Of a DNA stretch of 64,000 nt, positions 49,115-62,207 are shown in pieces (within the stretch, counting starts at the first letter, position 1; each line of letters opens with the position of its first letter). The notes under the pieces were generated by a model. The model was not told where the DNA came from. It was given only the letters and a program-made list of their open reading frames with translations, and ran no database searches. The position numbers and the translations under genes are program-made. Origin of the DNA: Aphrocallistes beatrix (taxonomy: Eukaryota; Porifera; Hexactinellida; Sceptrulophora; Aphrocallistidae); the NCBI GenBank assembly GCA_963281255.1, contig OY725502.1, positions 2,418,001 to 2,482,000 of the forward strand. Direction: 5' to 3'.

Positions 49115-52100
49115 ACTACACCCGTAAAACCCCATGTCAACTGTTGGAAGCTAGTTTCTAGCCTATTTTTGACAATTGATTACTTTATGTATCTATTGTA
49201 AACAAAAGTAACATATAATTTATCATATCGATCTGAAAATATGATATTCGAAATCTATCCCCCTGAAAACCCCTTGTAAACCGTTGGAAGCTAGTTTCTA
49301 TCCTATTTTTGTCAACTGTTTATATTATGTATCTATTGTAAACAAAAGTAAACAAATAATTTATATTATCTATCTGAATAAATGATATTCGAAATCTACA
49401 CCCCTAAAAACCCCATGTCAACTTTTGGAAGCTAGTTTCTAGACTATTTTTGTCAATTGTTTCCATTTGTTTGCTTTATGTATCAATTGTAAACAAAAGT
49501 AAACAAATAATTAATCACATTGATCTGAAAATATGAGATTCGAAATATACACCCCTGAAAACCCCTTGTTAATCGTTGGAAGCTAGTTTCTAGCCTATTT
49601 TTATCAATTGTTTACTTTATGTATCTATTGTAAACAAAAGCAAACAAATAATTTATCACATTGATCTGATAATATGATATTCGAAATATACACCCCTGAA
49701 AACCCCTTGTCAGCCGTTGGAAGCTAGTTTCTCGCCTATTTTTGTCAATTGTTTACTTTATGTATCTATTGTAAACAAAAGTAACATATAATTTATCATA
49801 TCGATCTGAAAATATGATATTCGAAATCTACACCCCTGAAAACCCCTTGTCAGCCGTTGGAAGCTAGTTTCTCGCCTATTTTTGTCAATTGTTTACTTTA
49901 TGTGTCTATTGTAAACAAAAGCAAACAAATAATTTATCACATTGATCTGAAAATATGATATTCGAAATATACACGCCTAAAAACCCTTTGTCAACCGTTG
50001 GAAGCAAGTTTCTAGTCTATTTTTGTAATTTGTTTACTTTATGTATCTATTGTAAACAAAAGTAACATATAATTTATCATATCGATCTGAAAATATGATA
50101 TTCGAAATCTATCCCCCTGAAAACCCCTTGTAAACCGTTGGAAGCTAGTTTCTATCCTATTTTTGTCAACTGTTTATATTATGTATCTATTGTAAACAAA
50201 AGTAAACAAATAATTTATATTATCGATCTGAATAAATGATATTCGAAATCTACACCCCTAAAAACCCCATGTCAACTGTTGGAAGCTAGTTTCTATCCTA
50301 TTTTTGTCAACTGTTTATATTATGTATCTATTGTAAACAAAAGCAAACAAATAATTTATCACATTGATCTAAAAATATGATATTCGAAATATACACGCCT
50401 AAAACCCTTTGTCAACCGTTGGAAGCAAGTTTCTAGTCTATTTTTGTAATTTGTTTACTTTATCTATCTATTGTAAACAAAAGTAAACAAATAATTTATC
50501 ACATCGTTCTAAAAATATGATATTCGAAAACTACACCCGTAATACCCCATGTCAACTGTTGGAAGCTAGTTTCTAGCCTATTTTTGACAATTGTTTACTT
50601 TATGTATCTATTGTAAACAAAAGCAAACAAATAATTTATCACATTGATCTGAAAATATGATATTCGAAGTATCAACGCCTAAAACCCTTTGTCAACCGTC
50701 GGAAGCTAGTTTCTAGACTATTTTTGTCAATTGTTTCCATTTGTTTGCTTTATGTATCAATTGTAAACAAAAGTAAACAAATAATTTATCACATTGATCT
50801 GAAAATATGATATTCGAAATATACACGCCTAAAAACCCTTTGTCAACCGTTCGAAGCAAGTTTCTAGTCTATTTTTGTAATTTGTTTACTTTATGTATCT
50901 ATTGTAAACAAAAGTAAACAAATAATTTATTACATCGATCTAAAAATATGATATTCGAAAACTACACCCGTAAAACCCCATGTCAACTGTTGGAAGCTAG
51001 TTTCTAGCCTATTTTTGACAATTGATTACTTTATGTATCTATTGTAAACAAAAGTAAACAAATAATTTATCATATCGATCTGAATAAATGATATTCGAAA
51101 TCTACACCCCTAAAAACCCCATGTCAACTGTTGGAAGCTAGTTTCTAGAATATTTTTGTCAATTGTTTCCATTTGTTTGCTTTATGTATCAATTGTAAAC
51201 AAAAGTAAACAAATAATTAATCAGATTGATCTGAAAATATGATATTCGAAATATACACCCCTGAAAACCCCTTGTTAATCGTTGGAAGCTAGTATCTAGC
51301 CTATTTTTATCAATTGTTTACTTTATGTATCTATTGTAAACAAAAGCAAACAAATAATTTATCACATTGATCTGAAAATATGATATTCGAAATATACACG
51401 CCTAAAAACCCTTTGTCAACCGTTGGAAGCAAGTTTCTAGTCTATTTTTGTAATTTGTTTACTTTATGTATCTATTGTAAACAAAAATAAACAAATAATT
51501 TATCACATTGATCTGAAAATATGATATTCGAAATATACACGCCTAAAAACCCTTTGTTAACCGTTGGAAGCAAGTTTCTATTCTATTTTTGTAATTTGTT
51601 TACTTTATGTATCTATTGTAAACAAAAGTAAACAAATAATTTATCACATTGATCTGAAAATATGATATTCGAAATATACACGCCTAAAAACCCTTTGTCA
51701 ACCGTTGGAAGCAAGTTTCTAGTCTATTTTTGTAATTTGTTTACTTTATGTATCTATTGTAAACAAAAATAAACAAATAATTTATCACATCGATCTAAAA
51801 ATATGATATTCGAAAACTACACCCGTAAAACCCCATGTCAACTGTTGGAAGCTAGTTTCTAGCCTATTTTTGACAATTGATTACTTTATGTATCTATTGT
51901 AAACAAAAGCAAACAAATAATTTATCACATTGATCTGAAAATATGATATTCGAAATATACACGCCTAAAAACCCTTTGTTAACCGTTGGAAGCAAGTTTC
52001 TATTCTATTTTTGTAATTTGTTTACTTTATGTATCTATTGTAAACAAAAGTAAACAAATAATTTATCATATCGATCTGAATAAATGATATTCGAAATCTA

Positions 52101-52780
52101 ACCCCTAAAACCCTTTGTCAACCATTGGAAGCTAGTTTCTAGACTATTTTTGTCAATTGTTTCCATTTGTTTGCTTTATGTATCAATTGTAAACAAAAGT
52201 AAACAAATAATTAATCACATTGATCTGAAAATATGAGATTCGAAATATACACCCCTGAAAACCCCTTGTTAATCGTTGGAAGCTAGTTTCTAGCCTATTT
52301 TTATCAATTGTTTACTTTATGTATCTATTGTAAACAAAAGCAAACAAATAATTTATCACATTGATCTGAAAATATGATATTCGAAATATACACACCTAAA
52401 AACCCTTTGTCAACCGTTGGAAGCAAGTTTCTAGTCTATTTTTGTAATTTGTTTACTTTATGTATCTATTGTAAACAAAAGTAAACAAATAATTTATCAT
52501 ATCGATCTGAAAATATGATATTCGAAATCTACACCCCTGAAAACCCCTTGTAAACCGTTGGAAGCTAGTTTCTATCCTATTTTTGTTAACTTTTTATATT
52601 ATGTATCTATTGTAAACAAAAGTAAACAAATAATTTATCATATCGATCTGAATAAATGATATTCGAAATCTACACCCCTAAAAACCCCATGTCAACTGTT
52701 GGAAGCTAGTTTCTATCCTATTTTTGTCAACTGTTTATATTATGTATCTATTGTAAACAAAAGTAAACAAATATTTTATC
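49115..52780 (+). repeat. Mixed block with AAAGTAACATATAATTT monomers
   Basis: This block mixes D, F-like (CCTTGTTAATCG), B, A and C forms. Monomers with AAAGTAACATATAATTT near 49.21, 49.78 and 50.05 kb replace the second GTAAACA. Other private changes are ATGAGATTCG (near 49.54 and 52.24 kb), ATCAACGCC near 50671, CCCGTAATACC near 50540 and TCTAACCCC near 52098 (a deletion of ACA). A run of B and A monomers at 51.35-51.90 kb resembles 46.3-46.7 kb. No gene is seen. Confidence 0.75.
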
Positions 52781-55774
52781 ATATCAATCTGAATAAATGA
52801 TGTTCGAAATCTACACCCCTGAAAACCCCTTGTCAACCGTTGGAAGCTAGTTTCTCGCCTATTTTTGTCAATTGTTTACTTTATGTATCTATTGTAAACA
52901 AAAGCAAACAAATAATTTATCACATTGATCTGAAAATATGATATTCGAAATATACACGCCTAAAACCCTTTGTCAACCGTTGGAAGCAAGTTTCTAGTCT
53001 ATTTTTGTAATTTGTTTACTTTATGTATCTATTGTAAACAAAAGTAATCAAATAATTTATCATATCGATCTGAAAATATGATATTCGAAATCTACACCCC
53101 TGAAAACCCCTTGTAAACCGTTGGAAGCTAGTTTCTATCCTATTTTTGTCAACTGTTTATATTATGTATCTATTGTAAACAAAAGTAAACAAATATTTTA
53201 TCATATCAATCTGAATAAATGATGTTCGAAATCTACACCCCTGAAAACCCCTTGTCAACCGTTGGAAGCTAGTTTCTCGCCTATTTTTGTCAATTGTTTA
53301 CTTTATGTATCTATTGTAAACAAAAGCAAACAAATAATTTATCACATTGATCTGAAAATATGATATTCGAAATATACACACCTAAAAACCCTTTGTCAAC
53401 CGTTGGAAGCAAGTTTCTAGTCTATTTTTGTAATTTGTTTACTTTATGTATCTATTGTAAACAAAAGTAAACAAATAATTTATCATATCGATCTGAAAAT
53501 ATGATATTCGAAATCTACACCCCTGAAAACCCCTTGTAAACCGTTGGAAGCTAGTTTCTATCCTATTTTTGTCAACTGTTTATATTATGTATCTATTGTA
53601 AACAAAAGTAAACAAATAATTTATCATATCGATCTGAATAAATGATATTCGAAATCTACACCCCTAAAAACCCCATGTCAACTGTTGGAAGCTAGTTTCT
53701 ATCCTATTTTTGTCAACTGTTTATATTATGTATCTATTGTAAACAAAAGTAAACAAATATTTTATCATATCAATCTGAATAAATGATGTTCGAAATCTAC
53801 ACCCCTGAAAACCCCTTGTCAACCGTTGGAAGCTAGTTTCTCGCCTATTTTTGTCAATTGTTTACTTTATGTATCTATTGTAAACAAAAGCAAACAAATA
53901 ATTTATCACATTGATCTGAAAATATGATATTCGAAATATACACGCCTAAAACCCTTTGTCAACCGTTGGAAGCAAGTTTCTAGTCTATTTTTGTAATTTG
54001 TTTACTTTATGTATCTATTGTAAACAAAAGTAATCAAATAATTTATCATATCGATCTGAAAATATGATATTCGAAATCTACACCCCTGAAAACCCCTTGT
54101 AAACCGTTGGAAGCTAGTTTCTATCCTATTTTTGTCAACTGTTTATATTATGTATCTATTGTAAACAAAAGTAAACAAATATTTTATCATATCAATCTGA
54201 ATAAATGATGTTCGAAATCTACACCCCTGAAAACCCCATGTCAACTGTTGGAAGCTAGTTTCTATCCTATTTTTGTCAACTGTTTATATTATGTATCTAT
54301 TGTAAACAAAAGTAAACAAATATTTTATCATATCGATCTGAAAATATGATATTCGAAATCTACACCCCTAAAAACCCCATGTCAACTGTTGGAAGCTAGT
54401 TTCTATCCTATTTTTGTCAACTGTTTATATTATGTATCTATTGTAAACAAAAGTAAACAAATATTTTATCATATCAATCTGAATAAATGATGTTCGAAAT
54501 CTACACCCCTGAAAACCCCTTGTCAACCGTTGGAAGCTAGTTTCTCGCCTATTTTTGTCAATTGTTTACTTTATGTATCTATTGTAAACAAAAGCAAACA
54601 AATAATTTATCACATTGATCTGAAAATATGATATTCGAAATATACACACCTAAAAACCCTTTGTCAACCGTTGGAAGCAAGTTTCTAGTCTATTTTTGTA
54701 ATTTGTTTACTTTATGTATCTATTGTAAACAAAAGTAAACAAATAATTTATCATATCGATCTGAAAATATGATATTCGAAATCTACACCCCTGAAAACCC
54801 CTTGTAAACCGTTGGAAGCTAGTTTCTATCCTATTTTTGTCAACTGTTTATATTATGTATCTATTGTAAACAAAAGTAAACAAATAATTTATCATATCGA
54901 TCTGAATAAATGATATTCGAAATCTACACCCCTAAAAACCCCATGTCAACTGTTGGAAGCTAGTTTCTATCCTATTTTTGTCAACTGTTTATATTATGTA
55001 TCTATTGTAAACAAAAGTAAACAAATATTTTATCATATCAATCTGAATAAATGATGTTCGAAATCTACACCCCTGAAAACCCCTTGTCAACCGTTGGAAG
55101 CTAGTTTCTCGCCTATTTTTGTCAATTGTTTACTTTATGTATCTATTGTAAACAAAAGCAAACAAATAATTTATCACATTGATCTGAAAATATGATATTC
55201 GAAATATACACACCTAAAAACCCTTTGTCAACCGTTGGAAGCAAGTTTCTAGTCTATTTTTGTAAATTGTTTACTTTATGTATCTATTGTAAACAAAAGT
55301 AAACAAATAATTTATCATATCGATCTGAAAATATGATATTCGAAATCTACACCCCTGAAAACCCCTTGTAAACCGTTGGAAGCTAGTTTCTATCCTATTT
55401 TTGTCAACTGTTTATATTATGTATCTATTGTAAACAAAAGTAAACAAATAATTTATCATATCGATCTGAATAAATGATATTCGAAATCTACACCCCTAAA
55501 AACCCCATGTCAACTGTTGGAAGCTAGTTTCTATCCTATTTTTGTCAACTGTTTATATTATGTATCTATTGTAAACAAAAGTAAACAAATATTTTATCAT
55601 ATCAATCTGAATAAATGATGTTCGAAATCTACACCCCTGAAAACCCCTTGTCAACCGTTGGAAGCTAGTTTCTCGCCTATTTTTGTCAATTGTTTACTTT
55701 ATGTATCTATTGTAAACAAAAGCAAACAAATAATTTATCACATTGATCTGAAAATATGATATTCGAAATATACA
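52781..55774 (+). repeat. Four-monomer HOR, 564 bp, with 422- and 282-bp derivatives
   Basis: The marker ATATCAATCTGAATAAATG starts units at 52781, 53203, 53767, 54189, 54471, 55035 and 55599, giving lengths 422, 564, 422, 282, 564 and 564, then a partial unit to about 55774. The full unit has the order C, B, C-like (CTTGTAAACCG), D. The 422-bp units lack the D monomer, and the 282-bp unit begins with a C-left/D-right chimera. The 422+564 pair is itself repeated (986 bp). One difference, TGTAATTTG/TGTAAATTG, is at 55265. Confidence 0.88.
53301..53441 (+). repeat. Reference short monomer, subtype B (141 bp)
   Basis: Subtype B is marked by GCAAACAAATAATTT (the second GTAAACA is changed to GCAAACA in most copies), ATCACATTGATCTGAAAA, a variable block of the form ATATACAC(G/A)CCTAAAAA, CCCTTTGTCAACCG, and GGAAGCAAG in place of GGAAGCTAG. 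Its tail is TCTAGTCTATTTTTGTAATT rather than TTGTCAATTG. ATCGAT is lost here because the block reads ATTGAT. This is one of the most frequent subtypes and is absent from the F/G-rich right end. Confidence 0.88.
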
Positions 55775-57170
55775 CCCCTGAAAACCCCTTGTTAATCGTT
55801 GGAAGCTAGTTTCTAGCCTATTTTTGACAATTGAATACTTTATGTATCAATCGTAAACAAAAGTAAACAAATAATTTATCATATCGATCTGAATAAATGA
55901 TATTCGAAATCTACACCCCTAAAAACCCCATGTCAACTGTTGGAAGCTAGTTTCTATCCTATTTTTATCAATTGTTTACTTCTAATTATCTATTGTAAAC
56001 AAAAGCAAACAAATAATTTATCACATTGATCTGAAAATATGATATTCGAAATATACACGCCTAAAAACCCTTTGTCAACCGTTGGAAGCAAGTTTCTATT
56101 CTATTTTTGTAATTTGTTTACTTTATGTATCTATTGTAAACAAAAGTAAACAAATAATTTATCACATCGATCTAAAAATATGATATTCGAAAACTACACC
56201 CGTAAAACCCATGTCAACTGTTGGAAGCTAGTTTCTAGCCTATTTTTGAAAATTGATTACTTTATGTATCTATTGTAAACAAAAGTAAACAAATAATTTA
56301 TCATATCGATCTGAATAAATGATATTCGAAATCTACACCCCTAAAAACCCCATGTCAACTGTTGGAAGCTAGTTTCTAGCCTATTTTTGACAATTGATTA
56401 CTTTATGTATCTATTGTAAACAAAAGTAAACAAATAATTTATCACATCGATCTAAAAATATGATATTCGAAAACTACACCCGTAAAACCCCATGTCAACT
56501 GTTGGAAGCTAGTTTCTAGACTATTTTTGTCAATTGTTTCCATTTGTTTGCTTTATGTATCAATTGTAAACAAAAGTAAAGAAATAATTAATCACATTGA
56601 TCTGAAAATATGATATTCGAAATATACACCCCTGAAAATCCCTTGTTAATCGTTGGAAGCTAGTTTCTAGCCTATTTTTATCAATTGTTTACTTTATGTA
56701 TCTATTGTAAACAAAAGCAAACAAATAATTTATCACATTGATCTGAAAATATGATATTCGAAATATACACCCCTGAAAACCCCTTGTTAATCGTTGTAAG
56801 CTAGTTTCTAGCCTATTTTTATCAATTGTTGACTTTATGTATCTATTGTAAACAAAAGCAAACAAATAATTTATCACATCGATCTAAAAATATGATATTC
56901 GAAAACTACACCCGTAAAACCCCATGTCAACTGTTGGAAGCTAGTTTCTAGCCTATTTTTATCAATTGTTTACTTTATGTATCTATTGTAAACAAAAGCA
57001 AACAAATAATTTATCACATTGATCTGAAAATATGATATTCGAAATATACACCCCTTTAAACCCCTTGTTAATCGTTGGAAGCTAGTTTCTAGCCTATTTT
57101 TATCAATTGTTTACTTTATGTATCTATTGTAAACAAAAGTAAACAAATAATTTATCACATCGATCTGAAA
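55775..57170 (+). repeat. Transition block with CCTTGTTAATCG monomers
   Basis: The block is dominated by a monomer with ATACACCCCTGAAAACC, CTTGTTAATCG and tail TTTTTATCAATTG, which is intermediate between C-like and F-type sequences. Oddities are a locally scrambled start at 55979-55991 (CTTCTAATTATC), AAAACCCATG with a missing C near 56206, AAAGAAATAATTAATC near 56578, CGTTGTAAGC near 56793 and CCCCTTTAAACC near 57052. No gene is present. Confidence 0.75.
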
Positions 57171-57960
57171 ATATGATATTCGAAATCTACACCCCTAAAA
57201 ACCCCATGTCAACTGTTGGAAGCTAGTTCATAGACTATTTTTGTCAATTGTTTCCATTTGTTTACTTTATGTATCAATTGTAAACAAAAGTAATCAAAAA
57301 ATTTATCATATCGATCTGAATAAATGATATTCGAAATCTACACCCCTTTAAACCCCTTGTTAATCGTTGGAAGCTAGTTTTTAGCCAATTTTTATCAATT
57401 GTTTACTTTATGTATCTATTGTAAACAAAAGTAAACAAATAATTTATCACATCGATCTGAAAATATGATATTCGAAATCTACACCCCAGAAAACCGCTTG
57501 TCAACCGTTGGAAGCTAGTTTCTAGACTATTTTTGTCAATTGTTTCCATTTGTTTACTTTATGTATCAATTGTAAACAAAAGTAATCAAAAAATTTATCA
57601 TATCGATCTGAATAAATGATATTCGAAATCTACACCCCTTTAAACCCCTTGTTAATCGTTGGAAGCTAGTTTTTAGCCTATTTTTATCAATTGTTTACTT
57701 TATGTATCTATTGTAAACAAAAGTAAACAAATAATTTATCACATCGATCTGAAAATATGATATTCGAAATCTACACCCCTAAAAACCCCATGTCAACTGT
57801 TGGAAGCTAGTTCATAGACTATTTTTGTCAATTGTTTCCATTTGTTTACTTTATGTATCAATTGTAAACAAAAGTAATCAAAAAATTTATCATATCGATC
57901 TGAAAATATGATATTCGAAATATACACCCCTGAATATCCCTTATCAATCGTTGGAAGCTA
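57171..57960 (+). repeat. Dimeric repeat, 292-bp period (one short plus one long monomer)
   Basis: The marker GTAATCAAAAAATTTATC occurs with TAATC at 57291, 57583 and 57875, exactly 292 bp apart, which equals 141+151. Alternating units carry CCCCTTTAAACCCC or a D/G body with the long tail TTTCCATTTGTTTAC (here retaining TTTAC). The middle unit has a G-like CCCCAGAAAACCGC block where the others have CCCCTAAAAACCCC. Confidence 0.83.
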
Positions 57961-60900
57961 GTTTCTAGCATATTTTTATCAATTGTTTACTTTATGTATC
58001 TATTGTATACAAAAGTAAACAAATAATTTATCACATTGATCTGAAAAATTGATATTCGAAATCTCCACCTCAGAAAACCGCTTGTCAACCGTTGGAAGCT
58101 AGTTTCTAGACTATTTTTGTCAATTGTTTCCATTTGTTTGCTTTATGTATCTATTGTAAACAAAAGTAAACAAATTATTTATCATATCGATCTGAATAAA
58201 TGATATTCGAAATCTCCACCCCAGAAAACCGCTTGTCAACCGTTGGAAGCTAGTTTCTAGACTATTTTTGTCAATTGTTTCCATTTGTTTGCTTTATGTA
58301 TCTATTGTAAACAAAAGTAAACAAATAATTTATCATATCGATCTGAAAATATGATATTCGAAATCTACATCCCTAAAAACCCCGTGTCAACTGTTGGAAG
58401 CTAGTTTCTATCCTATTTTTGTCAATTGTTTACTTTATGTATCTATTGTAAACAAAAGTAAACAAATAATTTATCATATCGATCTGAAAATATGATATTC
58501 GAAATCTACATCCCTAAAAACCCCATGTCAACTGTTGGAAGCTAGTTTCTAGACTATTTTTGTCAATTGTTTCCAATTGTTTGCTTTATGTATCAATTGT
58601 AAACAAAAGTAAATAAATAATTTATCACATTGATCTGAAAATATGATATTCGAAATATACACCCCTGAATATCCCTTGTCAATCGTTGGAAGCTAGTTTC
58701 TAGCATATTTTTATCAATTGTTTGCTTTATGTATCTATTGTAAACAAAAGTAAACAAATAATTTATCACATTTATCTGAAAATATGATATTCGAAATATA
58801 CACCCCTAAAACCCCTTGTCAACCGTTGGAAGCTAGTTTCTAGACTATTTTTGTCAATTGTTTCCATTTGTTTGCTTTATGTATCCATTGTAAACAAAAG
58901 TAAACAAATAATTTATCATATCGATCTGAATAAATGATATTCGAAATCTACAACCCAGAAAACCGCTTGTCAACCGTTGGAAGCTAGTTTCAAGCCTATT
59001 TTTGTCTATTGTTTACATTATGTATCTATTGTAAACAAAAGTAAACAAATAATTTATCACATTGATCTGAAAATATGATATTCGAAATATACACCCCTGA
59101 ATATCCCTTGTCAATCGTTGGAAGCTAGTTTCTAGCATATTTTTATCAATTGTTTACTTTATGTATCTATTGTAAACAAAAGTAAACAAATAATTTATCA
59201 CATTGATCTGAAAATATGATATTCGAAATATACACCCCTGAATATCCCTTGTCAATCGTTGGAAGCTAGTTTCTAGCATATTTTTATCAATTGTTTACTT
59301 TATGTATCTATTGTAAACAAAAGTAAACAAATAAATTACCAAATCGATCTGAAAATGTGATATTCGAAATATACATTCTAAAACCCCTTGTCAACCGTTG
59401 GAAGCTAGTTTCTATCCTATTTTTGTCAATTGTTTACTTTATGTATCTATTGTAAATAAAAGCAAACAAATAATTTATCACATCGTTCTGAAAATATGAT
59501 ATTCGAAATCTACACCCCAGAAAACCGCTTGTCAACCGTTGGAAGCTTGTTTCTAGACTGTTTTTGTCAATTGTATCCATTTGTTTGCTTTATGTATCTA
59601 TTGTAAACAAAAGTAAACAAATAATTTATCATATCGATCTGAATAAATGATATTCGAAATCTACATCCCTAAGAACCCCATGTCAACTGTTGGAAGCTAG
59701 TTTCTAGCCTATTTTTGTCAATTGTTTACATTATGTATCAATTGTAAACAAAAGTAAACAAATAATTTATCACATTGATCTGAAAATATGATATTCGAAA
59801 TATACACCCCTGAATATCCCTTGTCAATCGTTGGAAGCTAGTTTCTAGCATATTTTTATCAATTGTTTACTTTATGTATCTATTGTAAACAAAAGTAAAC
59901 AAATAATTTATCACATTGATCTGAAAAATTGATATTCGAAATCTCCACCCCAGAAAACCGCTTGTCAACCGTTGGAAGCATGTTTCTAGACTATTTTTGT
60001 CAATTGTTTCCATTTGTTTGCTTTATGTATCTATTGTAAACAAAAGTAAACAAATTATTTATCATATCGATCTGAATAAATGATATTCGAAATCTCCACC
60101 CCAGAAAACCGCTTGTCAACCGTTGAAAGCTAGTTTCTAGACTATTTTTGTCAATTGTTTCCATTTGTTTGCTTTATGTATCTATTGTAAACAAAAGTAA
60201 ACAAATAATTTATCATATCGATCTGAAAATATGATATTCGAAATCTACATCCCTAAAAACCCCATGTCAACTGTTGGAAGCTAGTTTCTAGACTATTTTT
60301 GTCAATTGTTTCCAATTGTTTGCTGTATGTATCAATTGTAAACAAAAGTAAACAAATAATTTATCACATTGATCTGAAAATATGATATTCGAAATATACA
60401 CCCCTGAATATCCCTTGTCAATCGTTGGAAGCTAGTTTCTAGCATATTTTTATCAATTGTTTACTTTATGTATCTATTGTAAACAAAAGTAAACAAATAA
60501 TTTATCACATTTATCTGAAAATATGATATTCGAAATTTACACCCCTGAATATCCCTTGTCAATCGTTGGAAGCTAGTTTCTAGCATATTTTTATCAATTG
60601 TTTACTTTATGTATCTATTGTAAACAAAAGTAAACAAATAATTTATCACATTTATCTGAAAATATGATATTCGAAATATACACCCCAAAAACCCCTTGTC
60701 AACCGTTGGAAGCTAGTTTCTAGACTATTTTTGTCAATTGTTTCCATTTGTTTGCTTTATGTATCCATTGTAAACAAAAGTAAACAAATAATTTATCATA
60801 TCGATCTGAATAAATGATATTCGAAATCTACAACCCAGAAAACCGCTTGTCAACCGTTGGAAGCTAGTTTCTATCCTATTTTTGTCAATTGTTTACTTTA

Positions 60901-62056
60901 TGTATCTATTGTAAACAAAAGTAGACAAATAATTTATCATATCGATCTGAATAAATGTTATTTCCGAAATCTACACCCCAGATAACTGCTTGGCAACCGT
61001 TGGAAGCTAGTTTCTAGACTATTTTTGTCAATTGTTTCCATTTGTTTGCTTTATGTATCTATTGTAAACAAAAGTAAACAAATTATTTATCATATCGATC
61101 TGAATAAATGATATTCGAAATCTCCACCCCAGAAAACCGCTTGTCAACCGTTGAAAGCTAGTTTCTAGACTATTTTTGTCAATTGTTTCCATTTGTTTGC
61201 TTTATGTATCTATTGTAAACAAAAGTAAACAAATAATTTATCACATTGATCTGAAAATATGATATTCGAAATATACACCCCTGAATATCCCTTGTCAATC
61301 GTTGGAAGCTAGTTTCTAGCATATTTTTATCAATTGTTTACTTTATGTATCTATTGTAAACAAAAGTAAACAAATAATTTATCACATTTATCTGAAAATA
61401 TGATATTCGAAATTTACACCCCTGAATATCCCTTGTCAATCGTTGGAAGCTAGTTTCTAGCATATTTTTATCAATTGTTTACTTTATGTATCTATTGTAA
61501 ACAAAAGTAAACAAATAATTTATCACATTTATCTGAAAATATGATATTCGAAATATACACCCCTAAAACCCCTTGTCAACCGTTGGAAGTTAGTTTCTAG
61601 CCTATTTTTGTCAATTGTTTACATTATGTATCTATTGTAAACAAAAGTAGACAAATAATTTATCATATCGATCTGAATAAATGTTATTTCCGAAATCTAC
61701 ACCCCAGATAACTGCTTGTCAACCGTTGGAAGCTAGTTTCAACCCTATTTTTGTCTATTGTTTACATTATGTATCTATTGTAAACAAAAGTAAACAAATA
61801 ATTTATCACATTGATCTGAAAATATGATATTCGAAATATACACCCCTGAATATCCCTTGTCAATCGTTGGAATCTAGTTTCTAGCATATTTTTATCAATT
61901 GTTTACTTTATGTATCTATTGTAAACAAAAGTAAACAAATTATTTATCACATTGATCTGAAAAATTGATATTCGAAATCTCTACCCCAGAAAACCGCTTG
62001 TCAACCGTTGGAAGCTAGTTTCTAGACTATTTTTGTCAATTGTTTCCATTTGTTTG

Positions 62057-62207
62057 CTTTATGTATCTATTGTAAACAAAAGTAAACAAATTATTTATCA
62101 TATCGATCTGAATAAATGATATTCGAAATCTCCACCCCAGAAAACCGCTTGTCAACCGTTGGAAGCTAGTTTCTAGACTATTTTTGTCAATTGTTTCCAT
62201 TTGTTTG
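62057..62207 (+). repeat. Reference long monomer, subtype G (151 bp)
   Basis: Subtype G carries AATCTCCACCCCAGAAAACC and GCTTGTCAACCG, and ends with the 10-bp-longer tail. It measures 151 bp from CTTTATG to CTTTATG. Copies with CTACACCCCAGAAAACCG are close relatives. It occurs only to the right of about 57.4 kb. Unlike long monomers further left, it is usually followed by TATCTATTG rather than TATCAATTG, so the linkage between long tail and next-monomer start has changed in this domain. Confidence 0.87.
62191..62207 (+). repeat. 10-bp micro-duplication that makes the long monomer class
   Basis: TTGTTTCCAT at 62191 is followed directly by TTGTTTGCTT at 62201, so TTGTTT recurs with a 10-bp period. 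Short monomers have a single TTGTTTAC at this place. The simplest reading is a 10-bp tandem duplication followed by base changes, which also destroyed the TGTTTAC motif. The duplication is found in long monomers over the whole window, so it is older than the current HORs. Confidence 0.8.

Noticed and set aside
56689-56877. 62-codon open frame on the minus strand, similar to the one near 40.4 kb
   Set aside because: The similarity comes from the shared monomer, not from a gene family. No signal other than the absence of stops supports coding.
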